Positions 10,543 to 22,940 of a DNA stretch of 37,894 bases are shown in pieces. The notes under the pieces are model-generated. The model was not told the origin of the DNA. It was given only the letters and a program-made list of their open reading frames with translations, and ran no database searches. The stretch is from Chara braunii (taxonomy: Eukaryota; Streptophyta; Charophyceae; Charales; Characeae): positions 361,126-399,019 of the forward strand of contig BFEA01000543.1 of NCBI GenBank assembly GCA_003427395.1, given 5' to 3'. The position numbers and the translations under genes are program-made. Position 1 is the stretch's first letter, and the number at the start of each line of letters is the position of its first letter.

Positions 10543-11290
10543 ATTGTGATGTTTCCCTTCGAAAGGGACGAGGCACCGGTTGCTTGGGTGACCACGAGGT
10601 CAGGAAATCACCGCCCAAGAGGCAAATCCCTCTCTACACATGGGAGGCCGAGCGGTATCTTCAGCCTCTGCTTGTGGCGTGCAAGTTCGGGTAACATGCC
10701 GCAAGCATTTCATCATGACACTGCAAAATCCAATAATCATACCCCTTTTATTGCTCCGGTCGTATGGTCCGGGCGTATATTAATTAAGATCGTCCGACGT
10801 ATTGACGCTTTAAGTTTTTGTGCGCGTCGTAAGTTTTATCGACACAACACTAACTCAGTTGACCCCTCCACCTTTTCGGTCAGAGGGTATTACTACCAAT
10901 CGTAACCATCACAACGCGCTTCATAACAACGTGCGTACATACTTAACGAAATTTTCTCACCGATTTGCCCCGGCCTCAATGGCTGAGGAAATCGTCTAAA
11001 CGTATCGCATGAAAAACGCACGTGCCTTGAACTTTGGATCGACCCCGTCTTGGTAGCTGATCTCGTCGCTGCATCGATTGCAAAAGCATGGCCAAATACC
11101 CTTGTAAGCCTTAGGGCTGCGAACTTCCAAACTCATTCGAAGTCTTTGCCGCTGCCTCATACTGTATCAGGCAACTTCATTCATCGTCGCGGTTCCACCC
11201 TGATAAGCTTCCCCATCTCCAACTCCTCCTCCCCTGCCATTCCTCCAAATTCTCCTCCTTTGGCACGAGATCCTCCTGCCAGCCATGCCA
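10543..11290. other. Intergenic, nothing firm
   Basis: A frame of 127 residues (10522-10905) has no recognisable domain. One copy of the palindromic motif GCCTTAGGGCTGC lies at 11108-11120. The rest is unassigned. Confidence 0.35.
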
Positions 11291-11296
11291 TCGAAC

Positions 11297-11328
11297 TCTC
11301 TCTCTCTCTCGCACGCGCGCGCGCGCTT

Positions 11329-11406
<78 letters not shown>
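11297..11406 (+). repeat. Long (CT)n microsatellite
   Basis: CT tract with a short (CG)n insert at 11311-11326. It generates Ser-Leu and Arg-Glu repeat frames that are not genes. Confidence 0.95.
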
Positions 11407-11407
<1 letters not shown>

Positions 11408-11840
11408 CTCGCTCGCTTGCTCACTCTCCATCTCCCCCCCTCCCTCCCTCCCCCTCTGCGTATGTGTGTGTACTTGAAATTTCATCTCCCTTCGACACCC
11501 TCGGTGGTTAACGCACGTCTGACAAGGTACTCACCTGGCCAAAAAAAGAAGGCACTTCACCATTTCTATCTTCTTTTTTCCTTCACTGTCCTCTCTTCCC
11601 CAACTCTTTTTCCTCCTTCATTTCCTCCTCATCCATTCTCTCATTTCTGCGTCTCGTAGTTCCTTGCATTCACATCCTCCTCCTCGTCAAACCTTTTTGC
11701 TTCAAGTTATCGTTGATGATGACATTCGTGAAAATGAGCAACGAGGTTATAGGAGGAGGAGGATGTTTTTTGCTATGTTACCATATTTTTAACAAACATC
11801 AAAAGTACGTCAACATGTAAGGCTGTTGAAAAAAAATGAC

Positions 11841-11874
<34 letters not shown>

Positions 11875-11915
11875 CACACACACACACATACACATGCACA
11901 CACACACACACACGC
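11841..11915 (+). repeat. (CA)n microsatellite
   Basis: CA dinucleotides with scattered ATG interruptions, ending at CACGCACC. Confidence 0.95.
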
Positions 11916-11991
11916 ACCGTGTTTGAGCAGGGTACACTTGAATTGAAAAAAAGAACTTGAAGTCGGAAGGTGCAATCATTTTAGCAGTTGC

Positions 11992-11993
<2 letters not shown>

Positions 11994-12040
<47 letters not shown>
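11994..12040 (+). repeat. (GA)n microsatellite
   Basis: Uninterrupted GA tract of about 45 bp. Confidence 0.95.
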
Positions 12041-12044
<4 letters not shown>

Positions 12045-14940
12045 AAAGGAGTGGCAGGCTGGAGTATCTCGAAGACGGTAACAGGGCAAAGGAGGAGAAC
12101 TTGAAGGAATGGCGGGGAAGGAGGAGTTGGAGATGGAGAAGCTTATCAGAGCGGAGCCGTGATGATGGATGATGGGCCAAAATGCAAAGATGACCTAGGG
12201 GCGGTAAGGGGTAAAACGAAAACAAACAGGGTAAAAAAAGGTTAGCAAGTACCGAAACATTTGGCAAAGATTGATAATACTCAGTAGGAGTATTTTGCAG
12301 AGATGCTGGGTCCACCTGACGCAAGGGGTATTTCACAAAATAGTTTTTGTGTCACCATGTTATTCCGCTTTACCCACATTAAAGGCATTTTGTCACATAT
12401 CTCAACTTATGGGGGTATTTAAAAAATTATCTAGTAAAAAAAAAGAAATGTATACCCCTAATTTTCAATCGATACGGCAAAAAAAAAAAAAACTCGCTTC
12501 ACTACTCACTATATGCAAAAAAAAACACAAAATATGTTCACAGTCTTGCTGCACTCACTCTGGTTGCATTTTGTTGTATATAGAATTTTCCTTTCTTAGT
12601 GCATCACGGTTTTGAAATTGGCATTGTAGCAGGGTGGTTCCAAGGTCGATCGGAGTGAAAAAAAGGTGTGGTCAGCGTCGGCTCTAAGACCGGTATCCGG
12701 GACCAGGGTAGTCGGTGCACGGAGGGCGACGTCCAATTGCCCATTCAGGAAAGCGGTGGAAGTGAACGGAGTTGAAGAGAGGGGAAGTCTTCGTTTGCAC
12801 ATAGACGAGTCATTTTTTTTGCAAAATTGTTTAGGTTTTATTTCTCGAGCTAGGCATATGCCAAACTGTCAGGGAATGTTAGAGTTGGAAGTAGAAACAT
12901 TCGTGATCGTGGTGCCCTACACACAAGACGTTTTATTTCAAGTTGAGCACGGGTTGTATGTTATGGTGCATGGGTTTGATTTTTTCTATAGATTAGTAGG
13001 TTGGATTTAAATCTATGGTGGATGCATAAGTCGGAAAACATGTACGGATTCAGGCGTGAAGTGGAAGCGTGAGGTCTGTAGTATGTATTTGTAGTGCAAG
13101 CGAGAGAAGGCGCATCGATGGATGCATGTGTCGACAAACATTCGTGGACTCAGATCTACGGGGACCAAGTCCCACTAGCATCATCGAGTTTCCTCAACGA
13201 CCGACTTTGAACGTTTTCTTGAACATCAACATTTTAGGAAACTCAATGGGATTTTCGACATATGTCTACAAAGAGGTTCATATTCTGGATGCTGCTAGTG
13301 AGGCTTGGGCTCGATGCCAGCAAGAGGCGGTGCATCGGGCGCTGGAAAGCGAAGCGATGTTGCGGGTGTCAGCATGGCAGAGGGTGGTTGGGCGTTTGAT
13401 AGTCTTTTTAACGAAGTCTGTGTGAGTGCATATGCGTTTGTTTTTGTTCTTTTTTTGCGATGTGGTTTATTATTATTTTTTTTTTCTCATTACTGTACTG
13501 TTTGTTTTTTCCATTTCTTTTAACATTGTCATCATGTTGTTTGCGTTGACGTTGTTTTTTGTTGTTATTGTTTTAAAAAAGAATTGAATGTAGTTTGAAC
13601 GCTGGTTTGTAATTAAGGAGTGAAACGATTATGCACGTTGGAAGGTTAGGTTTTTCGTCGTTTTTTCTTTATTTTCATAAAAAAGTGATGACTTCGAAAT
13701 ATGAATGTCGAATGACTGTTGAACTAACAAGTTGAGTGAAGTTCGAACTTATGTCTTTATTTCAAGGGTGGCATAATCCGTAAGTTTGGGAGGGAGGGTA
13801 TTGAACACAATGCATTCATGACAGTAATCAGTGTACGTAGTGGCAATGCAGTCTTAGTACTGGATAAATGCAATTGCAAAATAGTTGTGTAGTGGTAACA
13901 CGGTGACGTCAAGATGTAGTCGTAATCATCGTCGATCGTTCCATGGTCGTAGCATAGTGGGTATAGTCACAATCACAATCTCTTGGTATAATAGTGGGTG
14001 GTGTACGAGATTGGAGTCGATGTGGGGCAACGACGTAATTGCGCTTGCAGTCGATTGGTAGATTGACAAAAAGTGCGGTATAATCTGCAGTCTTGAAGTG
14101 TACGTGTTTATAGAGGAGGTTGGTTGGGCGATCAGGCAATATTGATCGTGGTTGGGTAAGGGCAACGGTGGTCGAAGTGAAGGTCAAGCTATGATGGGAT
14201 TGTAAAGGGGTGAAAACTTTTTATTGCGCGGGGGAGGACAAACTGTCTTATGGCACGTTCAGAACTTGAGTTTGGAGTCAGAAGCGTTAGTTTGAATTAT
14301 GGTTGGAAATGTAGCATATCAGGTTGGAGGTGGTGCAGAGGGAATTGTGTGATGGTATGTGTGAGGGGTGTATCATAGAGACCGACAAAAATTGTATGTC
14401 ATTGGGAGGGGAGCGATGTTATGGTTTTGCAAGGCGTCGAAGAGGGTATACTGTTAATTGAGGGAGGAACTCTATGCATCGAAATATTTTCTCTTTCCTT
14501 TTTTTTCTTCTCTCCATAATTTACAAAAATAAATAGTGTCAACTTGCATCCTTATCCAAAAACGACAATAGTTGATGTCTATGCAAGTTGCCTATGCAAG
14601 TTGCTCTAAGGATGATTCTATATGTCAAAGAACAACCATAGTTGTTATCAAATTCATATATTCACGTGTGAATATGCCATTAGTTGTATCTGTATTGAAG
14701 CCCATAAGCGGCGTGCAGTATTGGCTACTATGTTTTGTTCATTAAAGTGTTGTGTATTTCTCTAGACATATATACAAGTCGTTATCTACAATCTAGTTTT
14801 GTCGATCCTCATCAATCCAAATCTGATTCTTATCGAAATTTAAGATTTAAATAACCTTCAGTTTCATCGCAAATCTACCTGAACAAAATATATTATGTTA
14901 TTTTCTTTTATTATTTTTTTATATTTTTTTATAATATTTA
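12041..14940. other. Intergenic, no supportable gene
   Basis: About 2.9 kb without a recognised gene. Frames of about 114-118 residues (12271-12615, 12666-13010, 13069-13425) match no family I know and have no clear start context or neighbouring exons. A short direct duplication is visible: GATGCATAAGTCGGAAAAC near 13021 and GATGCATGTGTCGACAAAC near 13121. The rest is T-rich (13430-13580) or AT-rich sequence. Confidence 0.4.
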
Positions 14941-14946
14941 TAATGC

Positions 14947-15182
14947 AAGGAATATGAGAGAGAGAGAGATAAACTGAAAACCAAATTGTAAAATCATGCT
15001 CTTTTCCAGATAGTCACGTATCAAGCAGAGAGTATAAAGCATAAGTATATCAGTCAAATAAGAGCAATGCAATGAACTTAAATCTCAATGTTGATATTAT
15101 GTCGCCTCGTCAACATAGTATCAAATGTCGTTGTTTCAGATTGACACTAAACGCCCAACTTATCATACTAAGCCTATCCAGA
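14947..15182 (+). repeat. Dispersed repeat family D, copy 2
   Basis: Partner of 6224-6450, same orientation and block order. It carries a short GA insertion (about 14957-14968) that the other copy lacks. Confidence 0.7.
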
Positions 15183-15438
15183 AGCGGTTAACAAAGACTT
15201 TCCATTTTGAGCCCTCGTTAACCTCCCCAACACTGAAAAATGCATAAGAGATTTTTTTTTCTGATTTTTTTTTTTTAACCTTGTTTTGTCTTTAGTAAAG
15301 GTTTGTATGTGCTGCGTTTGGTGTTTGCTGGAGTCTTGGAGATGACTGTTTTAACCAGCTTTGGAAATCCTGAAAATCTTGAAAACTGAAAAAAATGAAT
15401 TTTACATGAAAACACACTTTTCCCTTGAGGTTTAAGGG

Positions 15439-15466
15439 TTTTTTTTTTTTTTTTTTTTTTTTTTTT
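15439..15466 (+). repeat. Poly-T run of about 28
   Basis: On the minus strand this is a poly-A run, which could be the tail of a minus-strand retrocopy. No tRNA-like head was identified upstream on that strand. Confidence 0.6.
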
Positions 15467-15701
15467 CTAATGTCCACTCTATGGGCTGATGACAAGTCTG
15501 GCTTAAAAGGTGTGGGACGTTTGTTATAATGACCCCGAACCCCCCCTAAAAATTTAGGGTTATGTTAATAGTTTCTCAACCTATCTAACCTACACTACTC
15601 CGTTGTTGAGCGTATCGATCCTGCAGGGGGACCCTCCTGAGCGCGTCATGCAAAATTTTACATAAATTTTAACCGATCGGTGCTGCTTTGCCTGAGAGCG
15701 T

Positions 15702-15830
15702 CAGCCATACCTCTCATGAACCCCTACGACAGGATAGAGTTACGAGAGGAACAACTTACCTCCACCTATGGGAGTTGTCATCCATGCATGCCGACCCTCT
15801 TGAGAAGAGTCACCTTCTGTTAATGGCGAG
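15702..15830 (+). repeat. Dispersed module C, copy 2
   Basis: Contains CCATACCTCTCATGAACCCC, an ACGACAGGATA block, and AACAACTTACCTCCACCTAT followed by GGGAGTTGTCATCCATGC. It matches 16535-16720 and, less well, 955-1180. Confidence 0.65.
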
Positions 15831-16534
15831 TCAATCCATTAACTTCTTGCTCTGTAACAAATGTGGATATCGTACTACATGACTTTATCCGTTTATGAAG
15901 AAGATAATTCCTACATGAAGTTTAATCAAACATCAAATAAACCATAATGAATATATGAATATAAAAATAAATAAATTAGTAGTATTATTAAACAAATTAT
16001 GTGGTAAGCATAAACCTCTGTCCGGATTAAGTAATTTTTTTAGTATAATATTTTCCTAACCCTGAATCTCACTTTCTGACATCCAGGTGCGACACGAAAA
16101 ACCTCAGATGGATACGGTTCGGGTAAGCAATGTGTGTCAATCATCTCACCAATCAACTACCTTCCTTTACATTTAGGGCAAATGACTATTTATAGGTTCC
16201 CATTCGCCGAAACTTCACCCTCACTTTTACGCACAACCTGTCATATCAAGACCTCGATTCGGTTACTATCCTTAACCACTTGCCTTGTACAATGCAATAT
16301 TTTTAACCTACTTCCTTTGTCACCTCACTAACCATAGTAATATAATCAAAATTATCGTTTTGCCTAGACGATTATTATGCCAATGACCAGAGTTTGTTCA
16401 CTAAGGACCCTGGTAAGCAACTAAGATATCATGCAACGACGCTACCTTTCGAGCACATCGGTCCCCGCCACGGACCTTCCCGGCCGCATTACGCAGGATT
16501 TTGGGATACAGGACGTAAAAGTGTTAGAGTGAGA

Positions 16535-16720
16535 ACGCCAACCATACCTCTCACAAGCCCCTGCGACAGGGCAAAGCCTTGCAAGGTACAACTTACCTCC
16601 ACAAGTGAAATTTGTTACCATTCTTAGATAGGCGGATCCCCACCGAGTTACGGTTCACATACAAGAGTTTTTACGTGCGGTCCCAAAGGTCCATCAGTCA
16701 AGTGTGTTTTTTCACCGGTT
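16535..16720 (+). repeat. Dispersed module C, copy 3
   Basis: Contains CCATACCTCTCACAAGCCCC, GCGACAGGGCAAAGCC and AAGGTACAACTTACCTCCAC. It lies about 700 bp downstream of copy 2 and upstream of hairpin array 2, mirroring the layout at 1-3.7 kb. Confidence 0.65.
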
Positions 16721-18540
16721 GAGCATTCAATTGTCGCCCGCACGACTTTGGATAAGTAGCATGACGGCATGGGCGTCGTCTTAATCACCAACTATATATG
16801 AATCCATGGGTGACCAATGCATGAGCGACCAATATGGCGACGTGTTATGTGGTACTTATAACCACCTAACCCTCAGTGGTTTTGAGAGTCGCATTCAACA
16901 AGCAAGTGTCGACCGACATGTGTCTCGAGGAGTTATTTTTCTGACGCTAGATAATTGCGGATGCGGTTGCGTGTCCCTGTGCGAAAGAGTGGTAAGGGTC
17001 ATTCTATTGGCAAAAAGTCGTGTGTTGCAATTTGCGACACCTTTACCTTCTAATCTATAAAATTATCATCCAAGCAATCAACTCCCAACAAAGAATCTAA
17101 ACTGTTGCGAGTGCTTAAACGTGAAACTTGCTTCGAGTTTCGCATTGTAACGTTACTCCTGCATATAACCGTCATGCAAATAAAGTGGTTGAACCTTTCA
17201 AACATGAGATTGTGTGACATTAGGCAGTTACTCTCACAATTATTTTATGAGTGAGTAAGGTGTGTGCCTATGGGTAATTCGTCTTGAGTCTGTTAGGTGT
17301 CAATTTGACGATGGGGCGACCCTATGCAGCCTGTTGGACCGTATGCAATAATAGGTAAAGGAGGAACGTTGTACAGGCAAGGCATTTGTATAACATTCGG
17401 TCGTTACTCTTATTGTTACATTTATGGCTTGTACTTTTTTTCTTTTTTTTTCTTTTTTTTTTTTAAATTTCTCACGAAAAGGCTATTCATAATAATTCAG
17501 TACATCTACGTGAATTTCATGAATTTATCCATACTTATAGCACATACTAGCACACACATTCCGATACTGTCACACACAATCCTCAAACGTAATCAACCAT
17601 TATGTCACCCTACCTTGTGTCACACAACCCTTTTTTTACCCTCTTTTTGCAATGACACCACCTAGATAATACATTCATTGAGCCCTTGCATGACTCATTC
17701 AAGGAAAGCTCAGTGGAAATACCCTTAAGGGAGATGTCATTGGTGGACGGGGTCTAAATATTGGGGCGTGAGTTTCAAAGGAGGGTGAAGGTTGAGTCGC
17801 AAACAGACCTGCTATCTATTAATAGAAGAAAATGACAAATTTTTAAAGAATCAGACCAAATCCAACTGACCTCCCAATCGATTCAATGACGTATATCATA
17901 GTACAAACCAAACCAACACTGCTATACTAAAAACTGAACGGAGAGTAATACGTTATAATTCGATTTCAAGTCTAACCTTTCTACCTTTTTTGACTTGTGC
18001 AAAAGATTAATGAAAATTTTAACAACATTTTTTTTAGTCATGGTAAATCGTCAAAATTTTGCAATCCCAAATTCATCAAACTTTTTAGCAGGTAAGTAAA
18101 AATTTTGGTAGCGGTCCTTTTGAAAATGTAAGTTTCTAAATTTAACTAACATAAACTAAGTGAAAATACTATCATGCTTAGGATCAAAGTGTGATGCTTG
18201 ACCCACCTCCCAGGCCTAACACGAACCCTAACAACATTTTCGTTTTGAAGATGTGTTGCCAAGTTTTATGCTAACCCTGACTTGTGACAAAGATCATTCG
18301 TCATATCGTAAAACTTTCATAACCAACATTATTTCATCTAATGTTCCAGCACTCAGCGAGCATCTATGCAACTAACTCTAAAAAAAAATCTCAATACAAA
18401 CCCACGCAACAAGGTGCAACAATTACACAAGACTATAATTTATCTTACCACACTCATATGTGGCTTATTTGATTTTTTTCTCTTATGTTTTTCAGTATTC
18501 GATTATATAAGTATAGGATAAACCGTTACCCCCTTATAAT
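16721..18540. other. Intergenic upstream of hairpin array 2
   Basis: No gene recognised. T-rich run at 17429-17465. The piece at about 17785-17830 (GGTTGAGTCGCAAACAGACC) resembles 1993-2030 ahead of array 1. The remainder is AT-rich. Confidence 0.4.
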
Positions 18541-18550
18541 ATGGGCATAT

Positions 18551-20185
18551 GGTTAGATCGCCTGACACGGGGGACATGTCTAACCTGCCAAGTGAGTGTA
18601 ATTTAATAATTCATTATACTCTCTGCGGATGACACTTTAGCTAAACCACTCGAGAAGGGGAACGTGTTTAGCCTGGCTTTTTTATAATATGAAGTAAACA
18701 TTTGTTTGATTATTCCTGTGAGTGATATATGACTAAACCACCTGATACCTAGGACACATCTAGTCTATCTAGCAGCGACATACGACTTGACCACCTGACA
18801 CGGATGACATGCCGATGCTGTCTTAACAAACATCATACTTAGTATAAGCATGAATAACCAACTATATTTAATTCTTACTACAAGTGACAAATGATTGAAG
18901 CACCTAGCATGAAGGACATGTTCAGTATGCCTAATAACGACATACAAATTGACTACCTAGCACGGAGGGCATATCAAGTATGTCCAACATAGTTAGTATA
19001 AATGTAAATAACAAATTGTATCATCTTCAATCAATGTCATATGACTATACCACCTAGTACGGAGGACATGTCTAGCCAACCAGATCACGCAGTACGGGAC
19101 ATGAATTTTCATATTAAAAAAAATGAACGAAGATTCTCACACAAAGGCACTAACACAAACAAAACTGGTTGAAAAGTCTACTGTTTGAAAAATAGCAAAA
19201 CAACCCATTGTACCAAAAGTTAATCCAAAATCACCTACTCGATTCACAAGCATTGCTTTAATAGCTGCTTTGTTTGCTTGAAGTCATGTAAACCAAAAAT
19301 TAATTAACAAATATGATGCGAGACCTACTCCTTCCCATCCTAAAAACATTTTAATCAAGTTATCCCCGGTATCTAACATGAGCATAAAAAAGTAAAAATA
19401 GATAAATAACATATAAATTGAGGTAAAAAAAGATCCTCAGACATATATGAGATTGAATAAATATAATTTAAACTACTGACAAAAGTCATCATCTTGGGGT
19501 ACTTACACAGTAATCTGTAGGCGCGAAGCTGGATATATGCTGAGAAATCCGCCAAGTATCCGACCAAATGACAAATGTGTCGGTGCGGACAATCAGCAGG
19601 GAAGTCATGTGCTGATACATGCGCTGCGCCCCTCAACGACTACACGCCAGACATCCCTACTTGGGATGATGATATAGTATGAACTTCGTGGCGACATAAA
19701 GGCTACAGGCATTGAAACCAAGGTGACATGTGAGCTTGCTCGATTGATTTTGAGACACTGGTGATGCAACTCATTTTCAGTACACAAATTAACACTTTCT
19801 TTTTTAGTGTTGACAGGTAAACCTGTTGGGTTTCCCCTTCAAAAATTAGACAACGATTGAATCACCTAGCATGAAGGAGATATTCAGTTTATCCAACAAC
19901 CAGAATAAAGCATACAGTCGAGCCACTTAACACGGAGGACATGCTCGACCTTTCATAACCCTTTCAAATAATCACATAACCAGACCACTTAACAAGGAAG
20001 ACCTATTCAACCGACTGGACGATTTAGCACGAAGGAAATGTCCAGTCACAAAATCAACCCAACATGCAATATATAAAATAAATATGTGAATAGACCACCT
20101 AGCACGGAGGATATGTCATCCCTTAAAAAACCATATAAAAAAAAACATGCGGTTGGACCAGCAAGCATGGGGGACATATCCAACC
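18551..20185 (+). repeat. Hairpin array 2: conserved loop, variable stems
   Basis: About 12 units share a loop close to CACCTAGCACGGAGGACATG, but the flanks differ between units and remain complementary within a unit. Perfect stems: GGTTAGA/TCTAACC (18551-18557, 18579-18585), GCTAAAC/GTTTAGC (18640-18646, 18666-18672), GTCGAGC/GCTCGAC (19917-19923, 19943-19949), GACTGGAC/GTCCAGTC (20013-20020, 20040-20047) and GGTTGGA/TCCAACC (20151-20157, 20179-20185). Others are weaker (18731-18765, 18892-18930, 19043-19075, 19856-19885). About 19115-19850 lacks units and may be an insertion. No protein is encoded. Function unknown. Confidence 0.8.
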
Positions 20186-22857
20186 TTTTGGGGATTTGTT
20201 CAGCGCAAGCAAAACCATCATTTACCACCCATCTTCTTGCGTCTACTCTTTGTTCATTAAAACCGTTTTTATATTTTATACACATAGTTCTTTTTAGTTA
20301 ACTTTGATTAGGTTTGAAATCAAATTAGAAATAATAATTATTACAAACATACTTCAGACAATCATAGAAAAATGTATAGTTATAGGTGTACGACGTATGC
20401 CAGAGACCATTACCTACCTTAGAGTCCCTGCCTCCGGAGTCTCGTCGTGGCTCCGATAGAGCTCCTGCGATTGAGTGGTGGTCTAAGGTCCCACGAAGTA
20501 AGAGAGAGTCGCCCCAACTGAGGTAAAAAAAAAATTGTCAATAGTTCTCTGCCAACAGGGATACGATAAAGAAACAACTACCAGAATAGAAACCCACTAC
20601 AACAACTAGGAACCGGTATGAAAGGACCAACAACTACACGAGTCCGAGAAGAGTAGCAATAGCGCAATAGCAACGCTAATTTGAGAAAAGTAACAATTGC
20701 ATTAACTTGAACAACAACCAGTTGCCCAATGCAAAAAAAACGCAGTTGCACAAACTTGAAAAAACAACAATTTGATGCACTCGAAAGACATAGCAATTGC
20801 ATAGGACTTGAAAGAAACAGCAGTAAGAACCTCGACAACACTTTGCAGTCAATAGTGGTAACACAGCGGCAACAATATGGCTGTGACAACTTTGATCAGG
20901 TACCAATAGCCCGAGCCCACTACTGTATCCCTTCCCCATAAGCAGCAACCTTCAATACCAACAATAACAAGGGTCCTCATCGCAAGACACCAATTGCTAG
21001 TTGCAGCAAAACCGACTGTCGCAACTTTGCAGTGATTAGAAACCCCACGTGGTAAGCCTTCCAGCAGGTCGTTGTGAAGTCCACCCGCAGACCACTGAAA
21101 ATAGCAGTAACTCGCTTAGAGCTTGCAAGTGCTCTTTGGGAACGCGACAATACTACAGCACCACGCCCAGTAATGATCCCAAACAATAAGACATAAACTC
21201 TTACATGAAGGGTAATTTTTTAAACTGAGTGCAAACTCAGCTCCGACAACAACCTACCTTTGTTTCAAGCAGCCAGATCAAGTGGACCCTTAAAATCCCA
21301 AGGCCGCCTCGAATGAGTTGTAGCATGTAAATATAGTCGTAGAAGCATAGTCATGTACTGTAGTGCCAATTAGATTCAAAACGTTGAACTCAAATTTGGT
21401 TCCCCTCAACAACTAAGCTATGATATCCCACATGTACCAACCGCACCAGACAAAAAGATCGTTCATACATTGTTTCCCACAATCCTCACGCACGTTCCAA
21501 CTCTACACACTGCAAAAACATTTGAAGATAACCCCTTCTCTCTAATTCACCTTCTTCCTACTCTTCTTCCGTTTACAATCTCCCTATCTTCCCTGCTTGT
21601 GTTTCCTTTATGACTGACTATGATCCTTCGTCCCTTGTATCTGGTCAAAATTTTTACCAGGTCCGTAGTTCCGCACAACTACAACGGTAGGTTCCAAAAC
21701 AAGATACCTTTCATTCAAAGGATGACAATTTCGAGGACAAAAGCAGGTTCAAACTTCAAAGCAAAGGTCCCTTGCGACTTCAAAACGGGGATGGGTGTGC
21801 TACAATTACAAATGCACGTGTGCCGAAGTGGGCTCTATGATCGATCAACAAAGGGGAAAAAAAAAGGTCACTCCGAGTCCAAATCCTTTCTTCCCTATTA
21901 AGCCTTCTCTTCGCTTGTGTTCATTTTACCATTGACTTTACCCTCTCTTTCCACTCACTTTTTGTCTCATATATGTCAATAACCTTAACCTTTTACTCCG
22001 ATATGAACTTCCGCTTTGCCTTTTAGGCCCCAACCCCAACGTTCTTGGCTGGTGTTGTGACTGGATTCACACAACTTCAAGAAGGGCAAGCGGCAACGTC
22101 CAATGTCTGCTCTTAGGTAAGCCATATATGCCACTTTGCCCTCTCTCTCTCTTCGTTATTCCACTCCCCTCTTCCTTTTCATTTTTTTGTTTTTCTTGCA
22201 TGTATTGTTCGATTCCCATTTCCTTATCCGAGTCCACTTTTCCCACCAATTTGAATGTACGTCATTAGCGTCAAACAAACCAGTCGTGGCTTCACCCGAC
22301 CGACCACAGCGATGCAAACTCAATCTCCGTAAAGTGCCCGCAACAAACAGAGAGGGCATTGCGTGCGGAAATGATAATAGAACTCCAACTATAACATAAG
22401 AAAGCACATCGCACTCATGACCAATCCCGCCTTGTTCGAACTCCCCTACGGTGCATTTAGCTAACATCGCCGGTTAGGTTCACACAACTTCAACAAAATA
22501 AACAGGCAACACAATTGGTCAGTGGTGAGGCAGGGGAAAAAAATGGATATGAACACAACGGAGAGGGCGCACCCATTGGTCCAGAGAATAATGTCATATC
22601 ACGTCGACGCTGGTTTCACGCCACTATTCACTAAGTATGTAAAATGAGAATGAATTTTCCACTAGGGCATGCGATAATGCACCATTGTATTATGTCTGTC
22701 GCTCAAGCTCGAGTTAACCCTTGCTTTGCTCCACTCTCCCTCATCTATCCTCTGAATGCTTCTCACAACTTTCTTGTCCCCGTTCGTTGTTCCTTATCCT
22801 TAAACGTGCAGGAGAACGAATCGAAAGATACGATGCAATATATATATCTATATATAT
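20186..22857. other. Long unassigned intergenic stretch
   Basis: No supportable gene over about 2.7 kb. Weak signals: a block near 20485-20515 (AAGGTCCCACGAAGTAAGAG) resembles 36464-36492, suggesting a shared dispersed repeat; CAA/CAG-rich sequence lies at 20580-20890; and a short repeat TTCACACAACTTCAA occurs near 22070 and 22479. Frames up to about 100 residues have no known domains. Confidence 0.4.
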
Positions 22858-22940
22858 ATAGATAGATTGATAGATAGATAGATAGATAGATAGATAAATA
22901 GATAGACAGATAGATAGATAGACAGATAGATAGATAGATA
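22858..22940 (+). repeat. (GATA)n microsatellite
   Basis: GATA tetranucleotides with a few GACA variants, preceded by a TATA-rich stretch. It yields a Tyr-Leu-Ser-Ile repeat frame on the minus strand, which is not a gene. Confidence 0.95.

Noticed and set aside
12666-13425. Pair of frames of 114 and 118 residues as exons of one gene
   Set aside because: No family recognised, no clear splice signals linking them, and T-rich non-coding sequence follows.
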